A stretch of DNA of 64,000 bases from Chryseobacterium sp. FH1 (GTDB lineage Bacteria > Bacteroidota > Bacteroidia > Flavobacteriales > Weeksellaceae): the NCBI RefSeq assembly GCF_000735135.1, contig NZ_JPLZ01000001.1, positions 62,001 through 126,000 on the forward strand, written 5' to 3'. Position numbers and translations under genes: made by a program. The notes under the pieces are model-generated. The model did not search any database. It had not been told where the DNA came from and saw only the letters and a program-made list of their open reading frames with translations. Positions 16,094 through 24,217 of this stretch are shown here, one piece after another; position 1 is the stretch's first letter, and each line of letters opens with the position of its first letter.

Positions 16094-16921
16094 ATGAAAA
16101 TTTATAAATTCTTATCATTATTTCTTATTGCCTTTACCTTAATCACAATCTCATCTTGTTCCAACAACGATGATGATGATATCCAGAACACAGAACCAGG
16201 AAATCTCCAACTCAAATTCGAAAACGGATTCAACAATCTTGGAAACATCGTCCTGACTCAAACCACGCAAACTTCATCAAACGGACAAAAACACCAATTT
16301 TCCACTTTGAAGTACATCATCAGTAACATTTCTCTCATCGATGAAAATGGCAACGAGTTCAAATATAATTACAACAATCCAGACAAAGGCGCCTTCATCA
16401 TCAATCAAGCCGAAGCAAAAGGCGGAATCGTCTACGCCAACCTTACCGAAATCCCAAAAGGGAATTACAAAAAAATCAAACTCGGATTGGGAATTAGTCC
16501 AACTGCTTACTTGATTGGGCAAGACGGACAAGGGATTTTCTGGGAAAAAGCAAAACAGGAAGGAATGGCTTGGTCGTGGTCAGCCGGTTACATTTTCGCA
16601 AAGCTTGAAGGGAAATACGGAACATCTTCCGCCGACACAGAATTTATGAACCACACCGGAAATATGGGCGATACAACCATCAACGGAACTGCCGACCTTT
16701 ACCGAGAAGTCGTTTTGGATTTGCCAACAACCGCGAGAGTCAGCAAAGACATCACACCATCGATTCATATTCTGGCAGATTTCAACCAATATCTGAGTGG
16801 ACAAACCGCTTTGACATTAAACCAAGCCAACCAAATGGCGATGGGAAGTAGTCCGCATCTGGTAAGCGTGAGCAACAACTTAATCCAAATGTTCAAGGTT
16901 GACCACGTTCATAATGACTAA
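16094..16921 (+). CDS. MbnP-like copper-binding lipoprotein
   Basis: A 275-residue lipoprotein (cysteine C22 in TISSC) of the MbnP family. Core features are FSTLKYIISNISL, the repeated beta strands and the family motif MAWSWSAGYIFAKLEG (W160, W162). In characterised MbnP proteins a tryptophan is converted to kynurenine by the partner dihaem enzyme MbnH, creating a copper site; which Trp would be modified here is not certain. His residues cluster at the very end (DHVHND). It overlaps the MbnH-like gene by 8 bp, consistent with an enzyme-substrate pair. No methanobactin biosynthesis gene is nearby. Confidence 0.88.
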   Translation: MKIYKFLSLFLIAFTLITISSCSNNDDDDIQNTEPGNLQLKFENGFNNLGNIVLTQTTQTSSNGQKHQFSTLKYIISNISLIDENGNEFKYNYNNPDKGAFIINQAEAKGGIVYANLTEIPKGNYKKIKLGLGISPTAYLIGQDGQGIFWEKAKQEGMAWSWSAGYIFAKLEGKYGTSSADTEFMNHTGNMGDTTINGTADLYREVVLDLPTTARVSKDITPSIHILADFNQYLSGQTALTLNQANQMAMGSSPHLVSVSNNLIQMFKVDHVHND

Positions 16922-17990
16922 TCCATTTCAACAATTCCAGAGAGGCCGATTCCGTTCTCTTTGGATTTTCCTTGTTTTCATTTCAGGAATTTTAACGTCT
17001 TGTTCCAACGAAATTGAAGGCGAAGTTTTCGAGGAAGACAAACTTTACAATCTGGAAATCCCAACTTACTTTCCGGCTTTGGCTTTTGATACGGATAAAA
17101 ATCCGGTCACAGTCAACGGCGTTGCGCTGGGAAAGAAATTATTTTACGAAGGAAAATTGTCCCGAAACAATACGATTTCCTGTGGATTCTGTCACATTCA
17201 GGAATATGCTTTCACGCACCACGGACATCCCGTCAGTCACGGCATAGACGACAAATTGGGAATGCGAAATGCGCCCGCAATTCAAAATATGGCTTGGCTG
17301 AAAAATTACACTTGGGACGGCGTGAGTCATAATTTGGATGAACGTTCGTTAGTTCCCATCACCACAGATTTTGAAATGGACAGTTCGATTCCGGAAGTGA
17401 TTTCGAAGTTAAGTGCAGATGCGAATTATAAAAAAATGTTCAAATCGGCTTTTGGTGATGACCAAATTAATGGCGAAAGAATCCTGAAAGCTTTGTCACA
17501 GTTTATGGTCACAATGGTTTCCGCAGATTCCAAATATGACCAGGTCAAAAATGGAAAAGCGAGTTTTACGAATGAAGAATCTCAGGGAAAAACTTTATTC
17601 GAAAACAAATGTTCAAGTTGTCATTCAGGCGAATTATTCACGGATGAAAGTTACCGAAATACAGGAATGTATTACAATTCGCAATACGATGACCGCGGAC
17701 GATATCGCGTGACTTTGGATTGGAATGACCATATGAAATTCCGTGTTCCGAGTTTGAGAAACGTCGAATTGACCGCGCCTTATATGCACGACGGCCGATT
17801 CTATTCTTTGGAAGCCGTTCTTAATTTCTATTCCGACAATGTGGAAAACCAACCAAACCTCGACCCAATTTTAAAACAAAATGGACACTTAGGAATTGCA
17901 ATGACGAGCTTGGAAAAACAATACATCATTGCTTTCTTGAAAACCTTGACCGACCAAAATTTCATCACCAACAAAAAATTTGCAGAATAA
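16914..17990 (+). CDS. MbnH-like dihaem cytochrome c peroxidase-family lipoprotein
   Basis: Dihaem protein of the bacterial cytochrome c peroxidase/MauG superfamily. From the ATG at 16914 it has 358 residues: lipoprotein signal with C30 (LTSCSNE), first haem motif C90-G-F-C-H94, second C233-S-S-C-H237, and the family block FRVPSLRNVELTAPYMHDGR before the C-terminus. Immediate overlap with the MbnP-like gene argues for an MbnH role (oxidising Trp of MbnP) over simple peroxide removal, although peroxidase activity cannot be ruled out. A TTG further upstream (16899) is open but less likely. The stop overlaps the next start (TAATG). Confidence 0.9.
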   Translation: MTNPFQQFQRGRFRSLWIFLVFISGILTSCSNEIEGEVFEEDKLYNLEIPTYFPALAFDTDKNPVTVNGVALGKKLFYEGKLSRNNTISCGFCHIQEYAFTHHGHPVSHGIDDKLGMRNAPAIQNMAWLKNYTWDGVSHNLDERSLVPITTDFEMDSSIPEVISKLSADANYKKMFKSAFGDDQINGERILKALSQFMVTMVSADSKYDQVKNGKASFTNEESQGKTLFENKCSSCHSGELFTDESYRNTGMYYNSQYDDRGRYRVTLDWNDHMKFRVPSLRNVELTAPYMHDGRFYSLEAVLNFYSDNVENQPNLDPILKQNGHLGIAMTSLEKQYIIAFLKTLTDQNFITNKKFAE

Positions 17991-18940
17991 TGAAGAAGCT
18001 TATTTTAATTTTATTTTCAATCCTAAATATCTCAATTTCAGCAACGGAAAAAGACAGTCTATATATTCCGAAATATGACACACAAAATATTTTAAAAACT
18101 CAGGAATTCTTTTGTGACGCTTGCGGTTGCGGTGCTGGAAATGGTTCTTCGGGCTTCGAATCTTTGTTGAATCCACAATTCATCGGCATCAAATATTTTT
18201 CGCAACATTATAAAGCGAAGGAAAATCTCTTCACGAATGAGTTGACACAAGACCAATATTTCAACACGATTCAGATTTGGGGAAAGATTCCGATTACGGA
18301 AAAGCTGAGTGTTTATGGAAGTCTGCCATTTCAATTTCACGAGAAGAAGACTTTGCAAGGCGACATCAAAATCAATGGAATCGGCGATGCGAGTTTGATG
18401 GGAATTTATCAAATCCTTAATTCTAAAAATACATTTCATCAATTAAATGGAGGATTTGGCGTCAAAATTCCGATTGGTATATTTGATGAGAGAGGAATTT
18501 CTGGCGTGAATCCAAGTTTTCAGTTGGGAACGGGAAGTTGGGATTTTCAGTTGGCTCTTAATTATAAATTTCAGAAAAATCTTTTCGCATTGCTCATTAA
18601 TACAGATTATACGATTAAAACAGAAAATAAAAAATATTATCAATTCGGGAATCAATGGAATTATGCGTTGACTGGATTTCAGCAGATTTGGCGAAATGAG
18701 AATAGTATCATCTCAGGAAAATTGGGATTGCAAGGTGAAGTTTATGATTGGAACAAACAGTTTGGCGAAGTGATGCCGAGAACAGCCGGAAGTGCGCTTT
18801 ACGGAAAAATCGGTCTCGAAGCTTCGTACAAAAAATGGAGCATCGGAAGTGAACTGATGTTGCCAGCTTACACGAATCTTGCAGGCGGAGATATTGAGGC
18901 GAAATCGAGATTTGGGTTGTTTGTGAACTTTGGAATTTGA
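17990..18940 (+). CDS. outer-membrane barrel-like protein with N-terminal CxxCxC motif
   Basis: A 316-residue exported protein (signal peptide to about residue 18). The mature N-terminus carries a cysteine cluster, FFCDACGCGAGNGSSG (C42, C45, C47), and the rest is built of alternating aromatic/amphipathic strands (NTIQIWGKIPITEKLSVYGSLP, FGLFVNFGI at the end), as in transporter-like outer-membrane beta-barrels. I do not know its function. Being third in a TAATG-coupled set after MbnP- and MbnH-like genes, it may move copper or a copper complex across the outer membrane; that is inference. Confidence 0.75.
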   Translation: MKKLILILFSILNISISATEKDSLYIPKYDTQNILKTQEFFCDACGCGAGNGSSGFESLLNPQFIGIKYFSQHYKAKENLFTNELTQDQYFNTIQIWGKIPITEKLSVYGSLPFQFHEKKTLQGDIKINGIGDASLMGIYQILNSKNTFHQLNGGFGVKIPIGIFDERGISGVNPSFQLGTGSWDFQLALNYKFQKNLFALLINTDYTIKTENKKYYQFGNQWNYALTGFQQIWRNENSIISGKLGLQGEVYDWNKQFGEVMPRTAGSALYGKIGLEASYKKWSIGSELMLPAYTNLAGGDIEAKSRFGLFVNFGI

Positions 18941-18949
18941 TAGATTATA

Positions 18950-18985
18950 ATTTCTCGCAGATTGAGCAGATAGAGCAGATTTAAG
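18950..18985. repeat. short GCAGATT direct repeats
   Basis: TCTCGCAGATTGAGCAGAT followed by AGAGCAGATTT gives three near-tandem GCAGAT units about 10 bp apart. The element at 8982-9012 looks like a diverged copy. Confidence 0.5.
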
Positions 18986-19077
18986 ATAGCAGATTATCAT
19001 TAGTAAATTATACTCTTCTTCGTTTGGCTCAGATTGGAAATTAATTTTATATTCACGTTCTTAAAAAAATTCATAAA

Positions 19078-19785
19078 ATGAGTGTTCACATTAGTGCTAA
19101 AAAAGGAGAAATCGCGAAAACCGTTTTGATGCCGGGCGATCCATTGAGAGCAAAATATATTGCCGATAATTTCTTGACCGATGCAAAATTGGTAAGCAAA
19201 ACAAGAAACATTTTCTTTTACACGGGACTTTACAAAGGAAAAGAAATCACGGTTGGCGCCAGCGGAATGGGATTTCCAAGTATCGGAATCTATTCTTTTG
19301 AACTGTTCACAGAATATGAAGTGGACACCATCATCAGAATCGGAACTTGCGGTGCTTACACAACAGATTTGAAACTATTCGATATTCTGAATGTAGAAAA
19401 TGCAGCCAGCGAAAGTACCTATGCAAAATTTGCTTGGGGAATCGAGGACGATCTTGTTTCAAATCAGGGATCTGCTTTTGACAAAATCAATGAAACGGCA
19501 AAGGAATTAGGCTTGGAGGCTAAAGCAACAAACATCCACTCCAGCGACATCTTTTACAGAAAAGATCCCGCGGTTCCGGAAATTGCGGTTCGACACAATT
19601 GTCCTGCGGTAGAAATGGAAGCTTTTGCTTTGTTTGCAAACGCTCAACATCTAGGGAAAAATGCGGCAACTATTTTGACCGTTTCGGATATTATTCCAAC
19701 AAAGGAATTCATCTCCGCAGACCAGAGAGAACAAGCCTTGAGAACGATGATGGAATTGTCTCTGGAGACGGCTCTGAAATATTAG
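19078..19785 (+). CDS. deoD: purine-nucleoside phosphorylase, DeoD type
   Basis: Cytosolic enzyme of purine salvage, cleaving purine (deoxy)nucleosides with phosphate to base and (deoxy)ribose-1-phosphate. The 235-residue length and blocks SVHISAKKGEIAKTVLMPGDPLRA, the phosphate-site IRIGTCGAY, the ribose-site VEMEAFALF and the catalytic-Asp region LTVSDIIPT all match the hexameric DeoD type. Monocistronic, ending at a shared terminator. Confidence 0.96.
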   Translation: MSVHISAKKGEIAKTVLMPGDPLRAKYIADNFLTDAKLVSKTRNIFFYTGLYKGKEITVGASGMGFPSIGIYSFELFTEYEVDTIIRIGTCGAYTTDLKLFDILNVENAASESTYAKFAWGIEDDLVSNQGSAFDKINETAKELGLEAKATNIHSSDIFYRKDPAVPEIAVRHNCPAVEMEAFALFANAQHLGKNAATILTVSDIIPTKEFISADQREQALRTMMELSLETALKY

Positions 19786-19805
19786 TTTTATCAATAATTA
19801 AAAAT

Positions 19806-19841
19806 AAAAAAAATGCTTCTGAAAATCCAGAAGCATTTTTC
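19806..19841. terminator. bidirectional terminator between deoD and the M4 peptidase
   Basis: Stem AAATGCTTCTG/CAGAAGCATTT with A and T tracts on both sides. Confidence 0.88.
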
Positions 19842-19861
19842 TATTGGTTGAAGATCTTGAA

Positions 19862-22414
19862 TTACTTCTTGATCACTTTCACAGAATTGCTTTCTGTTTC
19901 TGAGTTTACTTTCAAGATATAAGTTCCGTTGATCAACTGGCTCATATCCAAAGACGTATTTTTGGTATTATTATTCAGATCATATTTTTGAATCAATTGT
20001 CCCGCAACATTGTATACTTCTACATTCTTCAAATTAGAATTTTTAATATTCTGAATCGTCACAAAACCTGAAGTTGGATTTGGATACACTTGGATGCCAT
20101 TTTGTTTTTGAATATCGCTCACTTCAAGAGTTGCGCAATTGTAAACGTAGATTTCATCTAGATACCAACCCTCTATTCCGTTGCAACCATCAGTTCCCAT
20201 TTCGAAACGGAATTTGATGTTAGACCCTGAAACTACGCCAATCTTAGAAAGATCGATCACACTCTGTCCCCAACTTCCGCCAAGCGATCCGCCATCTGTC
20301 CCCGTAAAAGCACGTTGACCTTTCAAAGGATTGTCATTACTGGAAGTTCCGTCTAAAGTACTGTTATAGCCATTTTGAGAGAATGCTGTAACTGGCAACA
20401 AAGTCCATGCACCGCCATTCAAGCTGTATTTAATATTACCTCCATCCCATGTAGATTCTGTAGCAACGTAGTGGTTGAATGCCATCTCGTATTTCCCTCC
20501 AGAGAAAGCTGGAATGTTAATCTGCGGACTTTCCAAGCGTAAAATACCGTTTTGAAGATTTGACGCGCAATCACCGTTGATAGGATCTACGGCAAAGATT
20601 GCATTTCCGGTTCGGCTTTTTGGCAAATTACCTTTAACGCTCCATTCTCTTGTTTCCCAAGTTGAAGGTTTTGATGCTATGCTGGAAACTGTCCAGTTGC
20701 CTAATCCATTTTCCCAATCTTCCTTAAACAATGGATTGGAAGTGGCGCCAGAACATAGATCTGGAACCGCCTTCAGGATTGGCACATAATTACATTGTGC
20801 TGCTGGAGACATTCTTAGCTGAACTGCCAAGATCCCATTTTTCACATTTTGAACATCAGCAGAAGTGAATACTTGTCCAGTAAGTCCCGCAGCTGTAGTA
20901 GTTGTAGATAATCCCTGAAGATTGACGCCAATAAGATCATTAGCTGCCGCTTCCAAAGCGTCTGCAAAGTTGGAAAAATCACTGGTAGCGGTCAAATAAT
21001 TCCTTTGAGCTCTCCACCATAGATGTGCTGCTTTTACGAATCCAATACTTGCCATCGTATAGCCATTGTAAGTGCCTCCATCTACGAGAAGTGCATATAA
21101 ATGATTGGTGACCCCAGAATTGCGGTGAACGCCACCACTGTCTCCAGTTCCACAATAGTAATAAGCAGTATCTAAAACTGATCCTGGATTATTGTTACAG
21201 TTAGGATTCCACATATCACGAATCGGCGCTCCAAAAGCTGTAGCGTCCTCACCCATTTTCCAACGGAGAGATTCTGAACATGAAGTGGTAGTTCTTACAT
21301 TTAAGTTCTCGCCTTCATCTTCATAATTATTCAAAATGTCAATTGTTTCTCCCCAAACATCTGAGTAAGACTCATTGAGCGCGCCTGATTGGTATTGATA
21401 AATTAAACCACTCGTATATTCTGTGTAAGCGTGACCCCATTCGTGAGCCACAACATCGTCTGAGGCAGTTCCCGTACAGTAATTAGCTGTTACACCGTTC
21501 CAGTTGGCGTTTGGGCAATTGATATTTGGATTATTATTGATGGTGATCATTGAGCTGTCTCCATTGTTAAAAGAGACATATCCGAATGCATTTTTAAAGA
21601 AATTATAAACATGTTCAGACGTCACCACTTCATTTCTTTGCCATTTATCTAACGTTCCTGGCAATGCATCGCCTTCTTTCCACTTGAGATTTGAAGCGTT
21701 GGTATTCGTCTCATACAATTTTCTATCGATTGGGTGAATTCCTGTAAACTGCTCAACCAATTCTCCTGTATGGGCGTCTATGAAAAGGAACTCTCTGACA
21801 TCATTTTTATTAGTGACTTCGACTTCGTAAGCTAGATATGAAGTGACCACACCACCTTGAACTAAGTTTTTTGGGAAGATCAAAAGATTATTTTTGCCAA
21901 TTTCGAAAGGAACATTATTAGTCGTAAGATTCTGTTTTTCAACAAGACCTTTCGCAATACTTGCCGCTTCTGCTGAAGAAATATCTGGTGTAGAATTCAC
22001 TTTGATATTGGAGATTGAATTACCGTTTACAGAAGTCAATTCCTCTTTTCCATTAAAATGAAATTTCAAGAGTCCATCGTAAACAGGAACACCTTGATGT
22101 TGTTGTCTGTAGATGACATTTTTCAGTCCATAATTGTCTGTAATTTCTTCTACAAAAACCAAATCATTGATTGATTTCAAGTTGAAGGCCGCAAAGTTTT
22201 CCGACAAGAATTCAGCAGTTTTAGCTTTTGCACCAATAGACTTCAGTTGCAGTGCAGTAGAATTTCCGAAAAGGATAAAATTGGGATTGGATGTGCTGTT
22301 ACTGATTGTAACGTTGGCATTGGTTTGTTTTTTAAGTTTGGTCAATTGTTTTGATTCCTGAGCGAAACCGTACACATTAACCAAAGCAAAGAGTAAAATT
22401 ACTGACTTCTTCAT
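19862..22414 (-). CDS. secreted M4-family zinc metallopeptidase with T9SS sorting domain
   Basis: Thermolysin-family endopeptidase of 850 residues. Order: signal peptide; FTP/PepSY-type propeptide (about 20-220, containing RQQHQGVPVYDG and FIDAHTGEL), which inhibits the enzyme until maturation; catalytic domain with zinc motif H324-E-W-G-H328 and the third ligand in GALNESYSD; a carbohydrate/MAM-like beta-sandwich (about 560-750, WENGLGNWTVSS to EGWYLDEIYVYNC); and a type A sorting domain beginning VYPNPTSGFVTI. It should be secreted through the T9SS as a digestive or virulence-type protease. Its own promoter lies just upstream. Confidence 0.95.
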   Translation of the reverse strand: MKKSVILLFALVNVYGFAQESKQLTKLKKQTNANVTISNSTSNPNFILFGNSTALQLKSIGAKAKTAEFLSENFAAFNLKSINDLVFVEEITDNYGLKNVIYRQQHQGVPVYDGLLKFHFNGKEELTSVNGNSISNIKVNSTPDISSAEAASIAKGLVEKQNLTTNNVPFEIGKNNLLIFPKNLVQGGVVTSYLAYEVEVTNKNDVREFLFIDAHTGELVEQFTGIHPIDRKLYETNTNASNLKWKEGDALPGTLDKWQRNEVVTSEHVYNFFKNAFGYVSFNNGDSSMITINNNPNINCPNANWNGVTANYCTGTASDDVVAHEWGHAYTEYTSGLIYQYQSGALNESYSDVWGETIDILNNYEDEGENLNVRTTTSCSESLRWKMGEDATAFGAPIRDMWNPNCNNNPGSVLDTAYYYCGTGDSGGVHRNSGVTNHLYALLVDGGTYNGYTMASIGFVKAAHLWWRAQRNYLTATSDFSNFADALEAAANDLIGVNLQGLSTTTTAAGLTGQVFTSADVQNVKNGILAVQLRMSPAAQCNYVPILKAVPDLCSGATSNPLFKEDWENGLGNWTVSSIASKPSTWETREWSVKGNLPKSRTGNAIFAVDPINGDCASNLQNGILRLESPQINIPAFSGGKYEMAFNHYVATESTWDGGNIKYSLNGGAWTLLPVTAFSQNGYNSTLDGTSSNDNPLKGQRAFTGTDGGSLGGSWGQSVIDLSKIGVVSGSNIKFRFEMGTDGCNGIEGWYLDEIYVYNCATLEVSDIQKQNGIQVYPNPTSGFVTIQNIKNSNLKNVEVYNVAGQLIQKYDLNNNTKNTSLDMSQLINGTYILKVNSETESNSVKVIKK

Positions 22415-22433
22415 TTTTAAAATTTATTGAACG

Positions 22434-22441
22434 CAAATATA
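22434..22441 (-). promoter_or_regulatory. -7 box for the M4 peptidase gene
   Basis: The minus strand reads TATATTTG, matching TAnnTTTG, 20 nt before the start codon. No clear -33 TTG. Confidence 0.5.
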
Positions 22442-22494
22442 CCTAATATATCATGTAAGATTGCTAACGATAAAGATTAAAAATTAAAGAATCA

Positions 22495-23871
22495 CTAAAA
22501 GCTCAAACCCGAGACATTCATTTGTAATTGAGCTTTGGTGTCGATGACAATTGTGATGTATTTTTCTGACAGAAGAAATTGCGTTGGTTTCAAGTCCAAA
22601 ACGTTTCCTTGCAACTTGATGCCTTTCACATATTCCTTGTTGAAGTTTTCGACCATACTTTTTCTGGACGCATTCTCGATGTCCAAAAGTGGAATGCCGT
22701 AATCCTTTTCTATCATTCTTCGGATTTTTCCTTCGAACAAAACTGTCAAAGCTTTTTGGAAAAAGTTTTTGGTCTTTAGATTAAAATCTGTGACATTCAG
22801 TTTGATCTTATGCTCTTCTGCACTGTAGAATGGTTTTCCTTTGATGAAAGCCGTTCCGTTGACTTCGCCAGTCGTCTGGGCTTCTATCACAATATTTTCT
22901 TTTTCGTGATAGACTTTGATGTCTGTAATTTTCACTTTTTTATCCTCGCCACTCATCGCAAATTCTTTATTGAGGAATTGTTGTGTGGCAATTCTCGTGG
23001 CTTCATCGAAACTGATATTCGCAGTCGTTTGCAGGTTGAAGATGTTTTGAAGATTTGGATTTAATGTGAAATTAGGAACTGTGTTGACATCTCTCGTTGC
23101 AAGCGGAATTTGCCCGACATAGGTTTCGGAATAAAGGTCGATCCCGATGGTCATTTTGATCTTATCTTGAAAAACCTGAAGTGGCGACATATAAGTGCTT
23201 TGAGGCGAGATCTTCAACCAAGTGTTGTACTCTTCCGAAACATTGATCGGTTTTGAAAATTGATTCCAGGCCATCACGAGATAAGGCTGAAGGTTGAACT
23301 GTGATTTGATCTGCTGATCGATGATGGTCGTAAATTTATTCTGCTGTTCTTTCAACGTACTCTCGATCAAAGGTGCAATCGGGATCTTGATTTTCCCATA
23401 ATCCAAAACAGGTTTTTGCGTCCATACAAATCCTGCCGTTGTGGTTTTGGTATTCAGTCTCCAATCAGATGACGCCGAAATATTCGTAATGAAATTCATT
23501 ATCAGATTGAAGTTCGTGTCCTGATAAACATAATACCCGAAAGTTCCATAGCCTTTTTGTGCCCATATTTTCAGCGGAACAGATATCATCAATCGGTTTC
23601 CTGTCAACGCTTTTATGGCGATGTTGCCTTGCTTCTCGACTTTCACTTTGAACTGGTCATTGTTGTTGTCTGTGTAGGATTGATCCTCGTACAAAACACC
23701 TTTCACAGATTGATTGATCAAACTATTGATCTCCGAAATCGGAAGCGAAACCGGCAAAGTGATATTCGATTTGATCTTTGGCAACGTGTAAACCGGCTCT
23801 GCTGATTGGGAAAAAGCAATGAAACTGATCAATAAAAAATATAAGTATGTGAACTTTCGAATTGGATTCAT
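22495..23871 (-). CDS. exported DUF4403 family protein
   Basis: A 458-residue protein with a signal peptide ending at AFSQ, belonging to the DUF4403 family by its long beta-rich repeats, the N-terminal LPVSLPISEINSLINQSVKG (which resembles lipid-binding BPI/SMP-type entry strands) and the internal WLKISPQSTYMSPL. Function is unknown. It is upstream of the M4 peptidase gene on the same strand, but the peptidase has its own promoter box, so the two may be separate units. Confidence 0.85.
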   Translation of the reverse strand: MNPIRKFTYLYFLLISFIAFSQSAEPVYTLPKIKSNITLPVSLPISEINSLINQSVKGVLYEDQSYTDNNNDQFKVKVEKQGNIAIKALTGNRLMISVPLKIWAQKGYGTFGYYVYQDTNFNLIMNFITNISASSDWRLNTKTTTAGFVWTQKPVLDYGKIKIPIAPLIESTLKEQQNKFTTIIDQQIKSQFNLQPYLVMAWNQFSKPINVSEEYNTWLKISPQSTYMSPLQVFQDKIKMTIGIDLYSETYVGQIPLATRDVNTVPNFTLNPNLQNIFNLQTTANISFDEATRIATQQFLNKEFAMSGEDKKVKITDIKVYHEKENIVIEAQTTGEVNGTAFIKGKPFYSAEEHKIKLNVTDFNLKTKNFFQKALTVLFEGKIRRMIEKDYGIPLLDIENASRKSMVENFNKEYVKGIKLQGNVLDLKPTQFLLSEKYITIVIDTKAQLQMNVSGLSF

Positions 23872-23896
23872 AACTGTTTTAATGAAATTTAAAACG

Positions 23897-23929
23897 CAAA
23901 ATTAATGGTTTTATTGATGCTAAAAACAA
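23897..23929 (-). promoter_or_regulatory. promoter of the DUF4403 gene
   Basis: The minus strand reads TTG, then 22 bp, then TAATTTTG (23897-23904): a fair match to the -33/-7 consensus, about 26 nt before the start codon. Confidence 0.5.
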
Positions 23930-23930
23930 A

Positions 23931-23960
23931 AGAGAGTAGGGAAATCCTACTCTCTTTTTT
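23931..23960 (-). terminator. terminator for the GH97 transcript
   Basis: A 10-bp stem AGAGAGTAGG/CCTACTCTCT with flanking A/T runs, about 260 nt after the GH97 stop. Confidence 0.8.
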
Positions 23961-24121
23961 GAAGTTTTAATAATTATTTAAATTGAAAAAACATAATCTT
24001 GCAAGTTTGATGAATAGGATATTTTGCAAAGGCATCTAAAAATGCACGTATGTTTTGTTAAAAATCTCCTTATGTTTTAATGAAAACGTCCTTATCTTTC
24101 TTGCAAAACATCAGGACGTTT

Positions 24122-24198
24122 TTACAGGTCGCTCCTCTGTAGCTTGATTTTTATTTTCTATTCTTTTCTACAAACAGGTCGCCACTCTGTGGCTTTGC
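24122..24198. repeat. GGTCGCTCCTCTG repeat unit, copy 1
   Basis: Left half ACAGGTCGCTCCTCTGTAGC and right half AACAGGTCGCCACTCTGTGG, each with its own small dyad, about 25 nt apart. Two further copies lie at 59957-60141. It sits directly downstream of the GH97 gene. The remainder of the 23961-24217 spacer is A/T-rich with no gene. Confidence 0.75.
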
Positions 24199-24217
24199 CC
24201 GTAAAACGAAGTGTAGA

